The notes beneath the pieces are model-generated. The model searched no databases, was not told the origin of the DNA, and saw nothing but the letters and a program-made list of their open reading frames with translations. A program made the translations under genes and the position numbers. From CAIVAT01 sp037137455 (GTDB taxonomy: Bacteria > Bacteroidota > Bacteroidia > Bacteroidales > FEN-979), in contig JBAXKG010000010.1 in assembly GCA_037137455.1 (NCBI GenBank), forward strand, positions 1 to 64,000: a stretch of 64,000 bases of DNA. The letters run 5' to 3'. How positions within the stretch are numbered: position 1 is the first letter of the stretch; each line of letters starts with the position of its first letter. Below are positions 52,591 through 61,812 of the stretch, piece after piece.

Positions 52591-53801
52591 AGGGTATTTA
52601 CATTTTTTTCTGGTTTAAGGAGGTTGCAGGCGAACCATGCCAATAAGCCCATTCCGGTTTGGAGGCATTTTTCGTCCACATCGAAAGTAGCGGTATGAAG
52701 ATTTGAGTTTATACCTTTAACTTCGTTGGATATGCCGAGCCGGTACAGACAGGATGGCAGCCGTTGGGCGAAATAGGCAAAATCCTCGGCTGTCATTCGT
52801 TGTTCCAGATCTTTAACATGATCGTGGCCTAAATATTGGGAAGCCAGCGAATGAAGATTTTCTGTCACACCAGGATCATTGTTTAGGAACGGGTATCCGT
52901 GCGAAACCCGAACAATACAGGAAGCGCCCATACCTTCGGCAATGCTTGTGGATATTTTATTAATCAGTTGATGAACCTCTTTACGCCATGTTTCGTTGTA
53001 GGTACGCACCGTTCCTTCAATTTTTACCTCATCGGGTATTACGTTTGTGCGGCCATCACCGGTTATCTTTCCAAATGAAACTACAGTAGGCATCAACGGA
53101 TCGGCATTCCGGCTCACAATCTGCTGAAGCGCGACAACGAGGTGCGATGCGATCAGGATAGGATCGATCACCTGGTTTGGGGTGGCAGCATGGCCTCCTT
53201 TTCCTCTGACTGTTATAAAAATTTCATCGGTCGAGGCCATATAGGGTCCGGGTTTCAACCCGATATCGCCGGCATTAAGGTCGTTGATTACATGTTGGGC
53301 AATAACAACCTCAGGTTTCGGATTATCAAGTACTCCTTCGTTGATCATCGTGATAGCGCCACCCGGATAGGACTCTTCAGATGGCTGGAACAACAATTTT
53401 ACGGTACCTTCAAACTGATCCTTTATTGAATGCAGGATCTTTGCAGCGCCAAGCAGGCAGGCCATGTGCACATCATGTCCGCAGGCATGCATTTTACCCG
53501 GAATAGCCGATTTATAGACTGCATTGTTCTCTTCTTTGATCGGCAAAGCGTCCATATCTGTTCTGAGTGCAATACAGCGTATCGAAGCATTTTTCCCTTC
53601 AATCAAACCGACAATACCGGTTCCGGCTACACCATTTTGATACCGGATCCCATATTCATCGAGCTTGTTACAGATAAATTCAGCCGTCTGGTATTCCTCG
53701 CACGATAATTCCGGATTTTGATGAAAATGTCGCCGGATGGCCACCACCTCATCAAAAAATGATCTGGATAAGGTTTCAATCTGCTGCTTTAATTGTACCA
53801 T
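52587..53801 (-). CDS. M20 family amidohydrolase
   Basis: This 404-residue metallopeptidase has the M20D motifs: FHQNPELS near the start, MHACGHDVHMA (metal-binding His, Asp) at about 100-110, the glutamate of FQPSEE, AQHV, and a late TAEDFAYFAQ segment (metal-binding Glu/Asp). The family includes N-acyl-amino-acid, IAA-amino-acid and N-acetyldiaminopimelate hydrolases. Substrate specificity is unresolved. A -7-like TACCTTTG lies at 53834-53827 on the minus strand. It is first in the operon with the TPR gene and rsmA. Confidence 0.9.
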   Translation of the reverse strand: MVQLKQQIETLSRSFFDEVVAIRRHFHQNPELSCEEYQTAEFICNKLDEYGIRYQNGVAGTGIVGLIEGKNASIRCIALRTDMDALPIKEENNAVYKSAIPGKMHACGHDVHMACLLGAAKILHSIKDQFEGTVKLLFQPSEESYPGGAITMINEGVLDNPKPEVVIAQHVINDLNAGDIGLKPGPYMASTDEIFITVRGKGGHAATPNQVIDPILIASHLVVALQQIVSRNADPLMPTVVSFGKITGDGRTNVIPDEVKIEGTVRTYNETWRKEVHQLINKISTSIAEGMGASCIVRVSHGYPFLNNDPGVTENLHSLASQYLGHDHVKDLEQRMTAEDFAYFAQRLPSCLYRLGISNEVKGINSNLHTATFDVDEKCLQTGMGLLAWFACNLLKPEKNVNTL

Positions 53802-53855
53802 CGGATTCAGTTGATGAAAGAAAGTTCAAAGGTAAGGAATGTTTAATTGCGAAGA

Positions 53856-53876
53856 TGATCAGTTTCTGATCAGTTT
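53856..53876. repeat. Direct repeat TGATCAGTTT (two copies) at a gene boundary
   Basis: TGATCAGTTT occurs at 53856-53865 and 53867-53876, one base apart. It covers the end of the papain-fold protease gene (stop at 53859-53861) and the spacer to the amidohydrolase. Confidence 0.7.
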
Positions 53877-56800
53877 AAGTGTCGAATTCGATTCCCCAAC
53901 CTGTACCCTCAGGAAATAAAGGCCTTTTCTCAAACCGGAAAGGTCAAGGCTGATGCGGTTTCCTGAAGGAACTATACGTTGAAGATCCATCACCTTACAT
54001 CCCGTGAAATCAAACAAAATCAAATTACAATTTCCACTGATTTTCTTATCGATCTCAATTGTCACATTTTCTGAAGCCGGGTTCGGAAAAATCCTGAAAA
54101 TCGGCGATGCAGAAGGTTCTTCGAATCCGGTGCAATTACCAACGGTAATATAGTCTTTCTTCAGTATTGATTTACTTTGAACCCCGTTTGAAACAGTCAG
54201 CCTGACATCAAATTTACCAGTATTCATATAAACAACCGCGGGGTTCGCCTCGGTACTTGTTACCGGTGTTCCACCTTCAAATTCCCAATTCCGGCTGGTG
54301 ATATTGTTGAAGGAATCGTCGGTGAAACTCAGGCTTTTATTTTGGCAAACCATTGTATTTCCGGCATGAAAGTAGGGAAAGGGCCCGGTAATATTCAGTT
54401 CAAAAAATTCAAGGTACCGCTCCATTAATTTTTGCTGCGAGGAGGAATTGGTCGTTCCGTTTAATGAACCAAAATCGAGAAATGTTCCAATGGTTTTATA
54501 ATCATCGCCATCATACACAATTTCAAGATTTTTTGCGGGGTTATCGGAATTAACGAATGTAGAGTAGGCAGGATCGACAGGTACAAAACTAAAAACAGCT
54601 AAATTCTGAACACCAGAATTAGTAAATGTCATTGAATCGGTGATAGTGCCCTGTATACCATTGGCTGAAGGATAGTTATATACCGGAATCTTTGCAGTGG
54701 TATATTTAAACCATGGATGAAGCGGGGTTTTGTTCAGATAATACCAGGTATGATAACCTTCCATATAAAGATTTCCGCCATTGGTAAGGTATCCGGCAAG
54801 GGAGGTGGCTTCATTAACAGTCAATGAATGGGAACCTTGCGATGAAATTCCAAGAAGAAGAAAAATACATTGATACCGGTTATACTCGAATGGCAATCCG
54901 GTCAGGGTATCATACCCGACCCGAAGACTATCCAGAGCTTTTCGCATGGCCAAAAAAGATGTTTTTGAAGCCGCGAGATTAACAAGTGCAACTGGTTTTT
55001 TCCCCAAATTCAGACTAAAGTTATTTGTTACAATAATTCCGGAAGAATCAGATAGTTCTACTTTCATTAATGCATTATGTCCGCCCGGGGTATTACAAGA
55101 TGCCCCGATTTGAAAGTGAAAATCATTTTTTGAATAGGGTCCAAGTCGATCAATCGGAATGGAAGATTCAGAAAGTATGGAAACCAGGGTATCGTGTGAG
55201 ATAAGCTTCAAGACAAGATTATATCCTTGGAGGGAGCCATAATTTTCTACTGGTACAATGAGATCGCCCACTTCACCTGGGTCTAAAATATCGTTATCTC
55301 CATCCCAAAACCGGGGTGATGCAATAACCAGGTTGTTGCCAGCAACCTGAAACCTCATCTCTTTCTTCCAAATCTGCTGGCCTGATTGCGCCTGCATTGC
55401 TATTATCACCGGGAAATCATCGGGTAATCTCTGATATAAACCAAATGAAAATGCAGCGTCAATTGTGAGTGGAGTTCCTGGTTGAAGCAGTTCGACCGTG
55501 GTCAGGCTATCGGAAATTTGAACCAGTGAATCCAAAGATTTGATTTTCAATGTCAGATTCTGAATGGGTTTTGTTGATGTATTATTAAGCGTCAGTTTCA
55601 AAGTGGCCATACTGCCGAATTCCAGCTGGTTACCAGCCACACTGTTAAGTTGATGGGCAATTTCCAATCCGCCGGATAACATGAGAACTTTTGAATCAGT
55701 TATCTTCCCGGCATCAGCCACCTGAATAGGAATATCGTAGATTTGTGAGGAATCTGCAGCCGTGATCGAGAGCAAACCCTCCTTTCCCATTGAAAGGCCG
55801 GCGGGTAGTACCGGTGGTAAAAAGCGGTAACTCTTGCCCGATACATCATTTGCATTCCATTGGGTCTCTAAATTGAAATTCTGCTCATCTCCTTTCGAGA
55901 TGCCTGAATAAAAAGTATGCAGGAAGCCTTGGTTATTCATCGTGCCATATCGGAATTCAAATTGACCGTCAGGGAATAAAATCAAGGCAAAATCGTTTAC
56001 CGAATTGGTTACATACCCTGAAACGGATATCTTCCATCGTATTATGGCCCGGCAGGTATCAGCCTGGAACCAGATGCCATCATCATTGGCCTGGTAGGTG
56101 TATTGCTGTGAGAATGAAGGTATTATTGAGGCAAACATCTCCAGCATATTCATTTCATCGGTGATGTAAGGTTCAGGCAAATACTGTGGATCGAAGGTTA
56201 CAAATCCAAAATCGTTAACATAAATGGTGTCATATTTTATTCCATAGAAGGGAAAACTGAAAGGCAGGGCCACAGCAACGTACGATTTAAATTCCTGGTG
56301 ATTTTGTATCGAAGCCCCGGTGATCATTGGAATCGCACCATTTGAGGGAAATTTAGTATAGTTTTCATTAAAAGACCAGTTATATGGCGGTTTCCCGCCG
56401 GAGGCCATTAATTGTACATGATAAGGTTGTGTCGCAACCACAGGAGGAAGGCTGTTTGAAGTAATCTGAACAATTGGCTTTGCCATTGTACCAACAGCTG
56501 AAACCATAGTAACATTATTGTCTTTTATGATAACATTCTCTTCGCTAACCGGAAATTCATGGGTTCCATTTTGATAATTGATAAAAGATGCCTGTTGAAT
56601 CACACCCTGACCAAGGTTGTCGGGGTCACGTTCTTCAATCATTAAAAAATAACGTGCAGCTTCTCCCGCTGATACAAAATTGAGCAAAGGGGTAACATCA
56701 AGTCCAAATTCAATGGTGTTGGCATCGGGTAGCAACTCAACTCCCTGCATCAGATTGTCGCCCCCCTGAAAATTAAAGATTGGAAAGTTAATTTCATGAT

Positions 56801-57920
56801 CTGGTATCTGATGAAGAGTATCACTGCTAACCCCGGCCAGAATCCGGATACGGTTGCGGGAGTTGTAATTCAGCTTCACTTTGAGCGTCAGAAGCGGCCG
56901 ATAAGCTGTATCGGCCTCTACTACATATATTCTGTTATTCCAAACTCCTCCTTCGATAAAATTCCTGGCAAAAGAGCTGTAGAGTGCATACACGAACCCG
57001 TCATTACTCCACCAATACCCATATGAATTGGCAATCTTAAATCCCCCGATTTCCCAATCGCGGGCATCAACCAATCCATCGTTGTTGATATCAAGGTGAT
57101 TAGTATACTGTCCATCATTATTTAAATCATACCTGATTGAATCGTTATAACCAACAACCGTCAATCCGTGAACCGGATCAGGTTGCCAATACAGGATTAC
57201 ATTTTTCCCATCTTCAGCTGACCCGGCAGGCAGTACCGGCATGTTATAAAGTGTCCCGCTGCTGGTAGTAAAACAGGCAATGCCGCCATAAGGGGAGCCA
57301 TCAAGATGGTCGTATAAATAATTCTTCAAAGTGTTAATTCCATCGGCATTGTTGATCTTGATTGAGTATACCTGTTTCAGGTGGTTAAACATACCCCGGT
57401 AGTATTTATCATATCCACTGGCCCAGCCAAGGAAGGAGGTAGTTGTATCCACTCCCCAATCGATGGATGTCATATGTCCCTGTTGTTTGATGACCTCAAA
57501 ACTTTGCAGGAAATTGACCCCGGTAAAACGGTCACCATTATTCATGAAATTCCACGTATAATGTGTTGGATAACTATTTTCCCAAAACCAACCCGTTTGA
57601 TTCCGCAACCTGTTAATTTCATATCCAAACACATAGGCAACTCCACAATATTGTTGACAACTGTAAAACATATATTGATCCTTGATTCCTGGCCAGAAAA
57701 TATTCTGGGAATTATCAACCACAACAGGCAGCGACCGGTTACGGTACTTTTCGGGAAGCTGAAGCAAAGGAAGCCTCATAGCTGAAATCGAGTCGTGTAT
57801 TCTTGCCGTATAGGGATAAACAGGAGACATCAAACGGCTGCGGCTTTCCTGGTTATGGCCGGAAACCGTCAAAAGTAAAAGTAACGGTATTGATTGAATC
57901 AGCGATTTGAGCGGGTTCAT
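53859..57920 (-). CDS. Secreted papain-fold (C1) peptidase with T9SS sorting domain
   Basis: A 1353-residue exported protein. An N-terminal hydrophobic segment (about 5-22) acts as signal. The C1A-like catalytic domain (about 60-330) has Q82, the nucleophile C92 in QQYCGVAYVFGYE, H251 in PVHGLTVVGY and N298 in IANSYGYWWSNDGF, in the order of papain. An EF-hand-like insertion lies between H251 and N298. Several beta-sandwich domains follow (about 340-1230), then a PKD domain (about 1195-1265) and a type A T9SS C-terminal domain (about 1275-1353). The final residues are LKLIRN. It should be a surface or extracellular protease. A -7-like TAACTTTG at 58003-57996 precedes it. No pro-domain is obvious. 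Confidence 0.86.
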   Translation of the reverse strand: MNPLKSLIQSIPLLLLLTVSGHNQESRSRLMSPVYPYTARIHDSISAMRLPLLQLPEKYRNRSLPVVVDNSQNIFWPGIKDQYMFYSCQQYCGVAYVFGYEINRLRNQTGWFWENSYPTHYTWNFMNNGDRFTGVNFLQSFEVIKQQGHMTSIDWGVDTTTSFLGWASGYDKYYRGMFNHLKQVYSIKINNADGINTLKNYLYDHLDGSPYGGIACFTTSSGTLYNMPVLPAGSAEDGKNVILYWQPDPVHGLTVVGYNDSIRYDLNNDGQYTNHLDINNDGLVDARDWEIGGFKIANSYGYWWSNDGFVYALYSSFARNFIEGGVWNNRIYVVEADTAYRPLLTLKVKLNYNSRNRIRILAGVSSDTLHQIPDHEINFPIFNFQGGDNLMQGVELLPDANTIEFGLDVTPLLNFVSAGEAARYFLMIEERDPDNLGQGVIQQASFINYQNGTHEFPVSEENVIIKDNNVTMVSAVGTMAKPIVQITSNSLPPVVATQPYHVQLMASGGKPPYNWSFNENYTKFPSNGAIPMITGASIQNHQEFKSYVAVALPFSFPFYGIKYDTIYVNDFGFVTFDPQYLPEPYITDEMNMLEMFASIIPSFSQQYTYQANDDGIWFQADTCRAIIRWKISVSGYVTNSVNDFALILFPDGQFEFRYGTMNNQGFLHTFYSGISKGDEQNFNLETQWNANDVSGKSYRFLPPVLPAGLSMGKEGLLSITAADSSQIYDIPIQVADAGKITDSKVLMLSGGLEIAHQLNSVAGNQLEFGSMATLKLTLNNTSTKPIQNLTLKIKSLDSLVQISDSLTTVELLQPGTPLTIDAAFSFGLYQRLPDDFPVIIAMQAQSGQQIWKKEMRFQVAGNNLVIASPRFWDGDNDILDPGEVGDLIVPVENYGSLQGYNLVLKLISHDTLVSILSESSIPIDRLGPYSKNDFHFQIGASCNTPGGHNALMKVELSDSSGIIVTNNFSLNLGKKPVALVNLAASKTSFLAMRKALDSLRVGYDTLTGLPFEYNRYQCIFLLLGISSQGSHSLTVNEATSLAGYLTNGGNLYMEGYHTWYYLNKTPLHPWFKYTTAKIPVYNYPSANGIQGTITDSMTFTNSGVQNLAVFSFVPVDPAYSTFVNSDNPAKNLEIVYDGDDYKTIGTFLDFGSLNGTTNSSSQQKLMERYLEFFELNITGPFPYFHAGNTMVCQNKSLSFTDDSFNNITSRNWEFEGGTPVTSTEANPAVVYMNTGKFDVRLTVSNGVQSKSILKKDYITVGNCTGFEEPSASPIFRIFPNPASENVTIEIDKKISGNCNLILFDFTGCKVMDLQRIVPSGNRISLDLSGLRKGLYFLRVQVGESNSTLKLIRN

Positions 57921-58019
57921 CGGATTTGCAACATTATAACAACAAGGGCATTTTAATCAGACAAATAAAATGCTCAACTGGTTGCATTAGAAAGGCAAAG
58001 TTACGAAGATTTTTGAATG

Positions 58020-59558
58020 TTACAGTGGGATGTTCCCATGTTTCTTTGGCGGGATGGTTTTTCTTTTATTATGTGTAAGTTCCAGAGCCTGAATTAGTTT
58101 CATTCGAGTCTGACGTGGCAGAATAATCTCATCTATATAACCAAGTTCGGCCGCTTTATAAGGATTTGCAAAAGTGTGCCGGTAATTGTCGACAGCTTCA
58201 GTACGGTCGTTTTCATTTAGTTTTCCTTTGTGAATTATGTTGACTGCACCCTCAGGGCCCATAACGGCAATTTCTGCAGTGGGATAGGCATAATTCACGT
58301 CAGCTCCGATATGCTTGCTCGACATCACATCATAAGCGCCACCATAGGCTTTACGTGTGATAAGTGTGATTTTTGGGACAGTGGCCTCCGAGAATGCATA
58401 GAGTAACTTTGCCCCATGCTTGATTATCCCGCCAAACTCCTGGTTGGTTCCAGGCAGAAAACCTGGAACATCAACGAAGGTGATAAGCGGAACATTGAAA
58501 CAATCGCAGAACCGCACAAACCGGGCGGCTTTGATGGATGAATTGATATCCAGCACACCGGCCAGGAAGGCAGGCTGATTTGCAACAATACCCACAGGTT
58601 TGCCACCCAGACGAGCAAATCCCGTCAGGATATTCTGTGCGTAATGTGGCATTACTTCAAAATAATTATGGTTATCTACCACCGAAGTGATGATATCTTT
58701 CATGTCGTAAGGTTTGTTTGGATCGGCCGGAACCACGGTTTGCAGCTTCTCATCCTGGCGCATCACATCATCAGTACATGGCTGCGCGGGTGGATCTTCC
58801 ATATTATTTGCCGGGAGGAAACTCATAAGCTCCCTGATCATCAGTAAAACCTGCTCATCGTTTTCGGCTGCAAAATGGGCCACACCACTTTTGGTATTGT
58901 GCGACATAGCGCCACCCAATTCTTCCATGGTCACCTCTTCGTGTGTCACAGTTTTTATCACTTCAGGGCCAGTCACAAACATGTAGCTCGATTCTTTAAC
59001 CATGAAGATAAAGTCGGTTATAGCCGGCGAATAAACGGCTCCGCCGGCACAAGGCCCCAGAATTGCAGAAATTTGAGGGATTACCCCCGAGGCCATCACG
59101 TTGCGGTAAAAAATATCGGCATAACCGGCAAGGCTTTCAACGCCTTCCTGGATGCGGGCTCCTCCGGAATCGTTAAGACCTATCAATGGGGCGCCCATAT
59201 TCATGGCCATATCCATTATTTTCACAACTTTGTCGGCGTTGGCCCGGCTCATGGTTCCTCCAAATACTGTGAAGTCCTGTGCGAAAACGAATGTCAAACG
59301 TCCGTCAATCTTGCCGTAACCTGTCACCATTCCATCGCCAGGGACTTTATTATGCCCCATACCGAATTCATGACAACGATGCATAACCAACTTGTCCATC
59401 TCAACAAAACTGTTTACGTCCAAAAGTGTCAATATTCGCTCACGGGCAGTCATTCTGCCATTTTTGTGAATCTTGGCAATCTTTTCCAAACCGCCACCAA
59501 GTTCAGCCTTGCGATTTTTTTCTTCAAAAAACTGGTAACGCTCTTCTAATGTCTGCAT
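58020..59558 (-). CDS. Acyl-CoA carboxylase carboxyltransferase subunit (propionyl-CoA/methylmalonyl-CoA type)
   Basis: This 512-residue enzyme is a fused carboxyltransferase (both crotonase-like halves) of the PccB/MmdA family. Motifs: GGTMSRANADKV, LNDSGGARIQEGVESLAGY (acyl-CoA site), GPCAGGAVYSPA, and the C-terminal KAYGGAYDVMSSKHIGAD. It moves CO2 between carboxybiotin and an acyl-CoA. The adjacent biotin carrier and biotin carboxylase support an ATP-driven carboxylase rather than a sodium pump, whose membrane beta subunit is absent. Propionyl-CoA is the likeliest substrate but not proven. Confidence 0.93.
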   Translation of the reverse strand: MQTLEERYQFFEEKNRKAELGGGLEKIAKIHKNGRMTARERILTLLDVNSFVEMDKLVMHRCHEFGMGHNKVPGDGMVTGYGKIDGRLTFVFAQDFTVFGGTMSRANADKVVKIMDMAMNMGAPLIGLNDSGGARIQEGVESLAGYADIFYRNVMASGVIPQISAILGPCAGGAVYSPAITDFIFMVKESSYMFVTGPEVIKTVTHEEVTMEELGGAMSHNTKSGVAHFAAENDEQVLLMIRELMSFLPANNMEDPPAQPCTDDVMRQDEKLQTVVPADPNKPYDMKDIITSVVDNHNYFEVMPHYAQNILTGFARLGGKPVGIVANQPAFLAGVLDINSSIKAARFVRFCDCFNVPLITFVDVPGFLPGTNQEFGGIIKHGAKLLYAFSEATVPKITLITRKAYGGAYDVMSSKHIGADVNYAYPTAEIAVMGPEGAVNIIHKGKLNENDRTEAVDNYRHTFANPYKAAELGYIDEIILPRQTRMKLIQALELTHNKRKTIPPKKHGNIPL

Positions 59559-59580
59559 AAATTAAAATTAATTCAAAACT

Positions 59581-59604
59581 AATTTCGCTATTTCAAATTT
59601 CGCT
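59581..59604. repeat. Short direct repeat AATTTCGCT at an operon junction
   Basis: AATTTCGCT occurs at 59581-59589 and 59596-59604, separated by ATTTCA, and so overlaps the 3' end of the biotin-carrier gene (stop at 59593-59595). Confidence 0.65.
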
Positions 59605-60120
59605 TTTAATATTCTCCAGCTTTATCATCAACTGATGTGAATCCACGGTATCTCCCTCCTTCACAAGAATTGCCTGAACAATTTTATCACCAGTGGATTT
59701 GAATTCGCTTTGCATTTTCATGGCTTCAACAACAATCAGGGTCTGACCGACCGTCACCACATCGCCTACATTCACCGGAATTTTCACAATCTTTCCGGGC
59801 ATAGGTGATAAAACCTGGTCGGAGCCTTCAACTTCAAGTCCCTGGTTTCGGTTGTGAATGTATTTCGACTCTGCATCAATGACCTCCGCGTTAAACGTTT
59901 TCGCGAAAGTATTCACAATAAATTTTTTGCCGGATTCCCCGCTGATGAGCTCAACATTATATGAATGTCCATTGTGGATAATAGAATAAACCCCGTTTTC
60001 AACCTCCACGATGTCGATGTCGTATTTATGGTCATCAATCATTATCAGGGCTTTGGACCCCACTCTGTTAAGGAGTTCAATTTTCGCTGTGCGATGTTCA
60101 ATACTTATTTCGTATGCCAT
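59593..60120 (-). CDS. Biotin carboxyl carrier protein of acyl-CoA carboxylase
   Basis: This 175-residue protein ends in a biotinyl domain (about 95-170) with the biotinylated lysine in EAMKMQS, preceded by the SPMPGKIVKI turn. The N-terminal 95 residues form a small linker/BT-like domain. It carries carboxybiotin between the biotin carboxylase and the carboxyltransferase. It lies 34 nt upstream of the carboxyltransferase gene and 6 nt downstream of accC-like, on the same strand. Confidence 0.94.
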   Translation of the reverse strand: MAYEISIEHRTAKIELLNRVGSKALIMIDDHKYDIDIVEVENGVYSIIHNGHSYNVELISGESGKKFIVNTFAKTFNAEVIDAESKYIHNRNQGLEVEGSDQVLSPMPGKIVKIPVNVGDVVTVGQTLIVVEAMKMQSEFKSTGDKIVQAILVKEGDTVDSHQLMIKLENIKSEI

Positions 60121-60126
60121 AGGTAG

Positions 60127-61635
60127 TTATAATCGTAAAACATTACGTTTGCGACCAGAATCTTTCCAGTTGCTTCCTGTCTTTTCGGAATTTTTAGGAG
60201 GCTGAATTTTAGCAAGTTTATCAAGATAATCAATAAATACTGTCAGGATAGCCATGTCTTCGCATTCAGTTCCGCATAATTTGGCAGTAAACAACCGCTG
60301 ATGATTGTCTTCAATGAAATGGGTATTGTATTTTCCTTCGATGAATGCCGGAGCATCCATGATGCGCTCAAGGAATTTGATGGAAGTCTTAACCCCGGTG
60401 ATCTTGTATTCATATAAAGCACGCCTCATCCGGGCTATCGACTCCTGGCGTGTCATGCCCCAGGTAATAAGTTTGCAGATCATCGGATCGTAATGCATAG
60501 GAATCTCGTATCCTTCATATACATATCCATCATAACGAACACCCAGCCCTAATGGTACAGTGATATGCTTGATGATACCGGGATTGGGCATGAAATTATT
60601 ATCGGGATCTTCGGCATAAATACGGCATTGGATGGCATGTCCGTGCTGACGAATTTCGTCCTGTTTGAATGACAATGGTAATCCATTGGCAATTTTAATC
60701 TGCTCTTTAACCAGATCCACGCCAACCACACGCTCGGTAACAGGATGCTCGACCTGTAAGCGGGTATTCATTTCAAGGAAATAATATTCCAGCTTATCAC
60801 TTACAATAAATTCTATTGTGCCTGCACCTTCATATTTTACGGCTTTGGCAGCTGCCACGGCCTTTTCTCCCATTTCCCATCGCAATTCAGGAGTCATCAA
60901 TGGAGATGGAGTCTCTTCAATAACTTTTTGATGACGTCGCTGGATGGAACATTCGCGTTCGAACAGATGGATCACATTTCCATGCTGATCGGCCAATATC
61001 TGAAATTCAATGTGATGAGGTGATTCGATGTATTTCTCAATATAAACCGAATCGTCACCAAACGCGTTCATTGCCTCCGATTTTGCCATGCGTAACAAAG
61101 GCACCAGTTCGTCAATCGTTTTCACAAGCCTCATTCCCTTTCCACCACCGCCTGCCGATGCTTTGATCATAATGGGTAAGCCTATTTCCTTCACTACTTC
61201 AAACGCTTTCGATTCATCCGAAAGTTTCTCCTTGGTTCCCGGAACAACCGGAACACCTGAAGCAATCATTGTTTGACGTGCCGTTATTTTATCGCCCATA
61301 GTCCGGATTGCATAGCCATCAGGGCCTATAAATTTGATTCCTTCTGCTTTACAACGATCAGAAAATGCTGCATTTTCAGATAAAAATCCATACCCTGGAT
61401 GAATAGCATCAGCCCCTGATATTTTTGCCACCCCTATGATGGCATCAACGTTCAGATAACTCTCCCTTGATGGCGCCGGCCCAATGCAATAAGCCTCATC
61501 GGCATACCTGACATGCATGGCCTTGCGGTCGACGTCTGAAAATACCGCAACTGTTACCAATCCAAGTTCCCGGCATGAACGCATAACCCTCACCGCAATC
61601 TCGCCACGGTTGGCCACAAGTACTTTTTTTATCAT
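60127..61635 (-). CDS. accC: Biotin carboxylase subunit of acyl-CoA carboxylase
   Basis: This 502-residue ATP-grasp enzyme carboxylates biotin. N-terminal KKVLVANRGEIAVRVMRSCRELG, the glycine-rich loop KASAGGGGKGMRL, the ECSIQRRHQKVIEE (bicarbonate site) and EMNTRLQVEHPVTE segments, and RIYAEDP are diagnostic. The protein extends about 50 residues beyond a minimal AccC (after about 450), as in acyl-CoA carboxylases of this type. It is first in the three-gene operon and has an upstream promoter. AccC proper and PccA-type subunits are hard to tell apart by sequence alone. Confidence 0.93.
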   Translation of the reverse strand: MIKKVLVANRGEIAVRVMRSCRELGLVTVAVFSDVDRKAMHVRYADEAYCIGPAPSRESYLNVDAIIGVAKISGADAIHPGYGFLSENAAFSDRCKAEGIKFIGPDGYAIRTMGDKITARQTMIASGVPVVPGTKEKLSDESKAFEVVKEIGLPIMIKASAGGGGKGMRLVKTIDELVPLLRMAKSEAMNAFGDDSVYIEKYIESPHHIEFQILADQHGNVIHLFERECSIQRRHQKVIEETPSPLMTPELRWEMGEKAVAAAKAVKYEGAGTIEFIVSDKLEYYFLEMNTRLQVEHPVTERVVGVDLVKEQIKIANGLPLSFKQDEIRQHGHAIQCRIYAEDPDNNFMPNPGIIKHITVPLGLGVRYDGYVYEGYEIPMHYDPMICKLITWGMTRQESIARMRRALYEYKITGVKTSIKFLERIMDAPAFIEGKYNTHFIEDNHQRLFTAKLCGTECEDMAILTVFIDYLDKLAKIQPPKNSEKTGSNWKDSGRKRNVLRL

Positions 61636-61667
61636 AAACTCACGCTATTTAATCTGATTCTAAAGAA

Positions 61668-61699
61668 CAAAGCTATCAAAAAAATAAATATTTATCCAA
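61668..61699 (-). promoter_or_regulatory. Promoter of the acyl-CoA carboxylase operon
   Basis: On the minus strand TAGCTTTG (61675-61668) matches TAnnTTTG, with TTG (61699-61697) 21 nt upstream. It ends 32 nt before the accC ATG at 61635. The remainder of the gap to 61812 is AT-rich and shows nothing else. Confidence 0.75.
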
Positions 61700-61812
61700 T
61701 TATATCTACATATTTAAGGATATTTAACAATTAAGTTTATCAAATTGGTCTCCACTGCTTCCTTCGAATATGGATTTTTACGATCTTTGCCGGCAACAAG
61801 CAACCGGATTCC

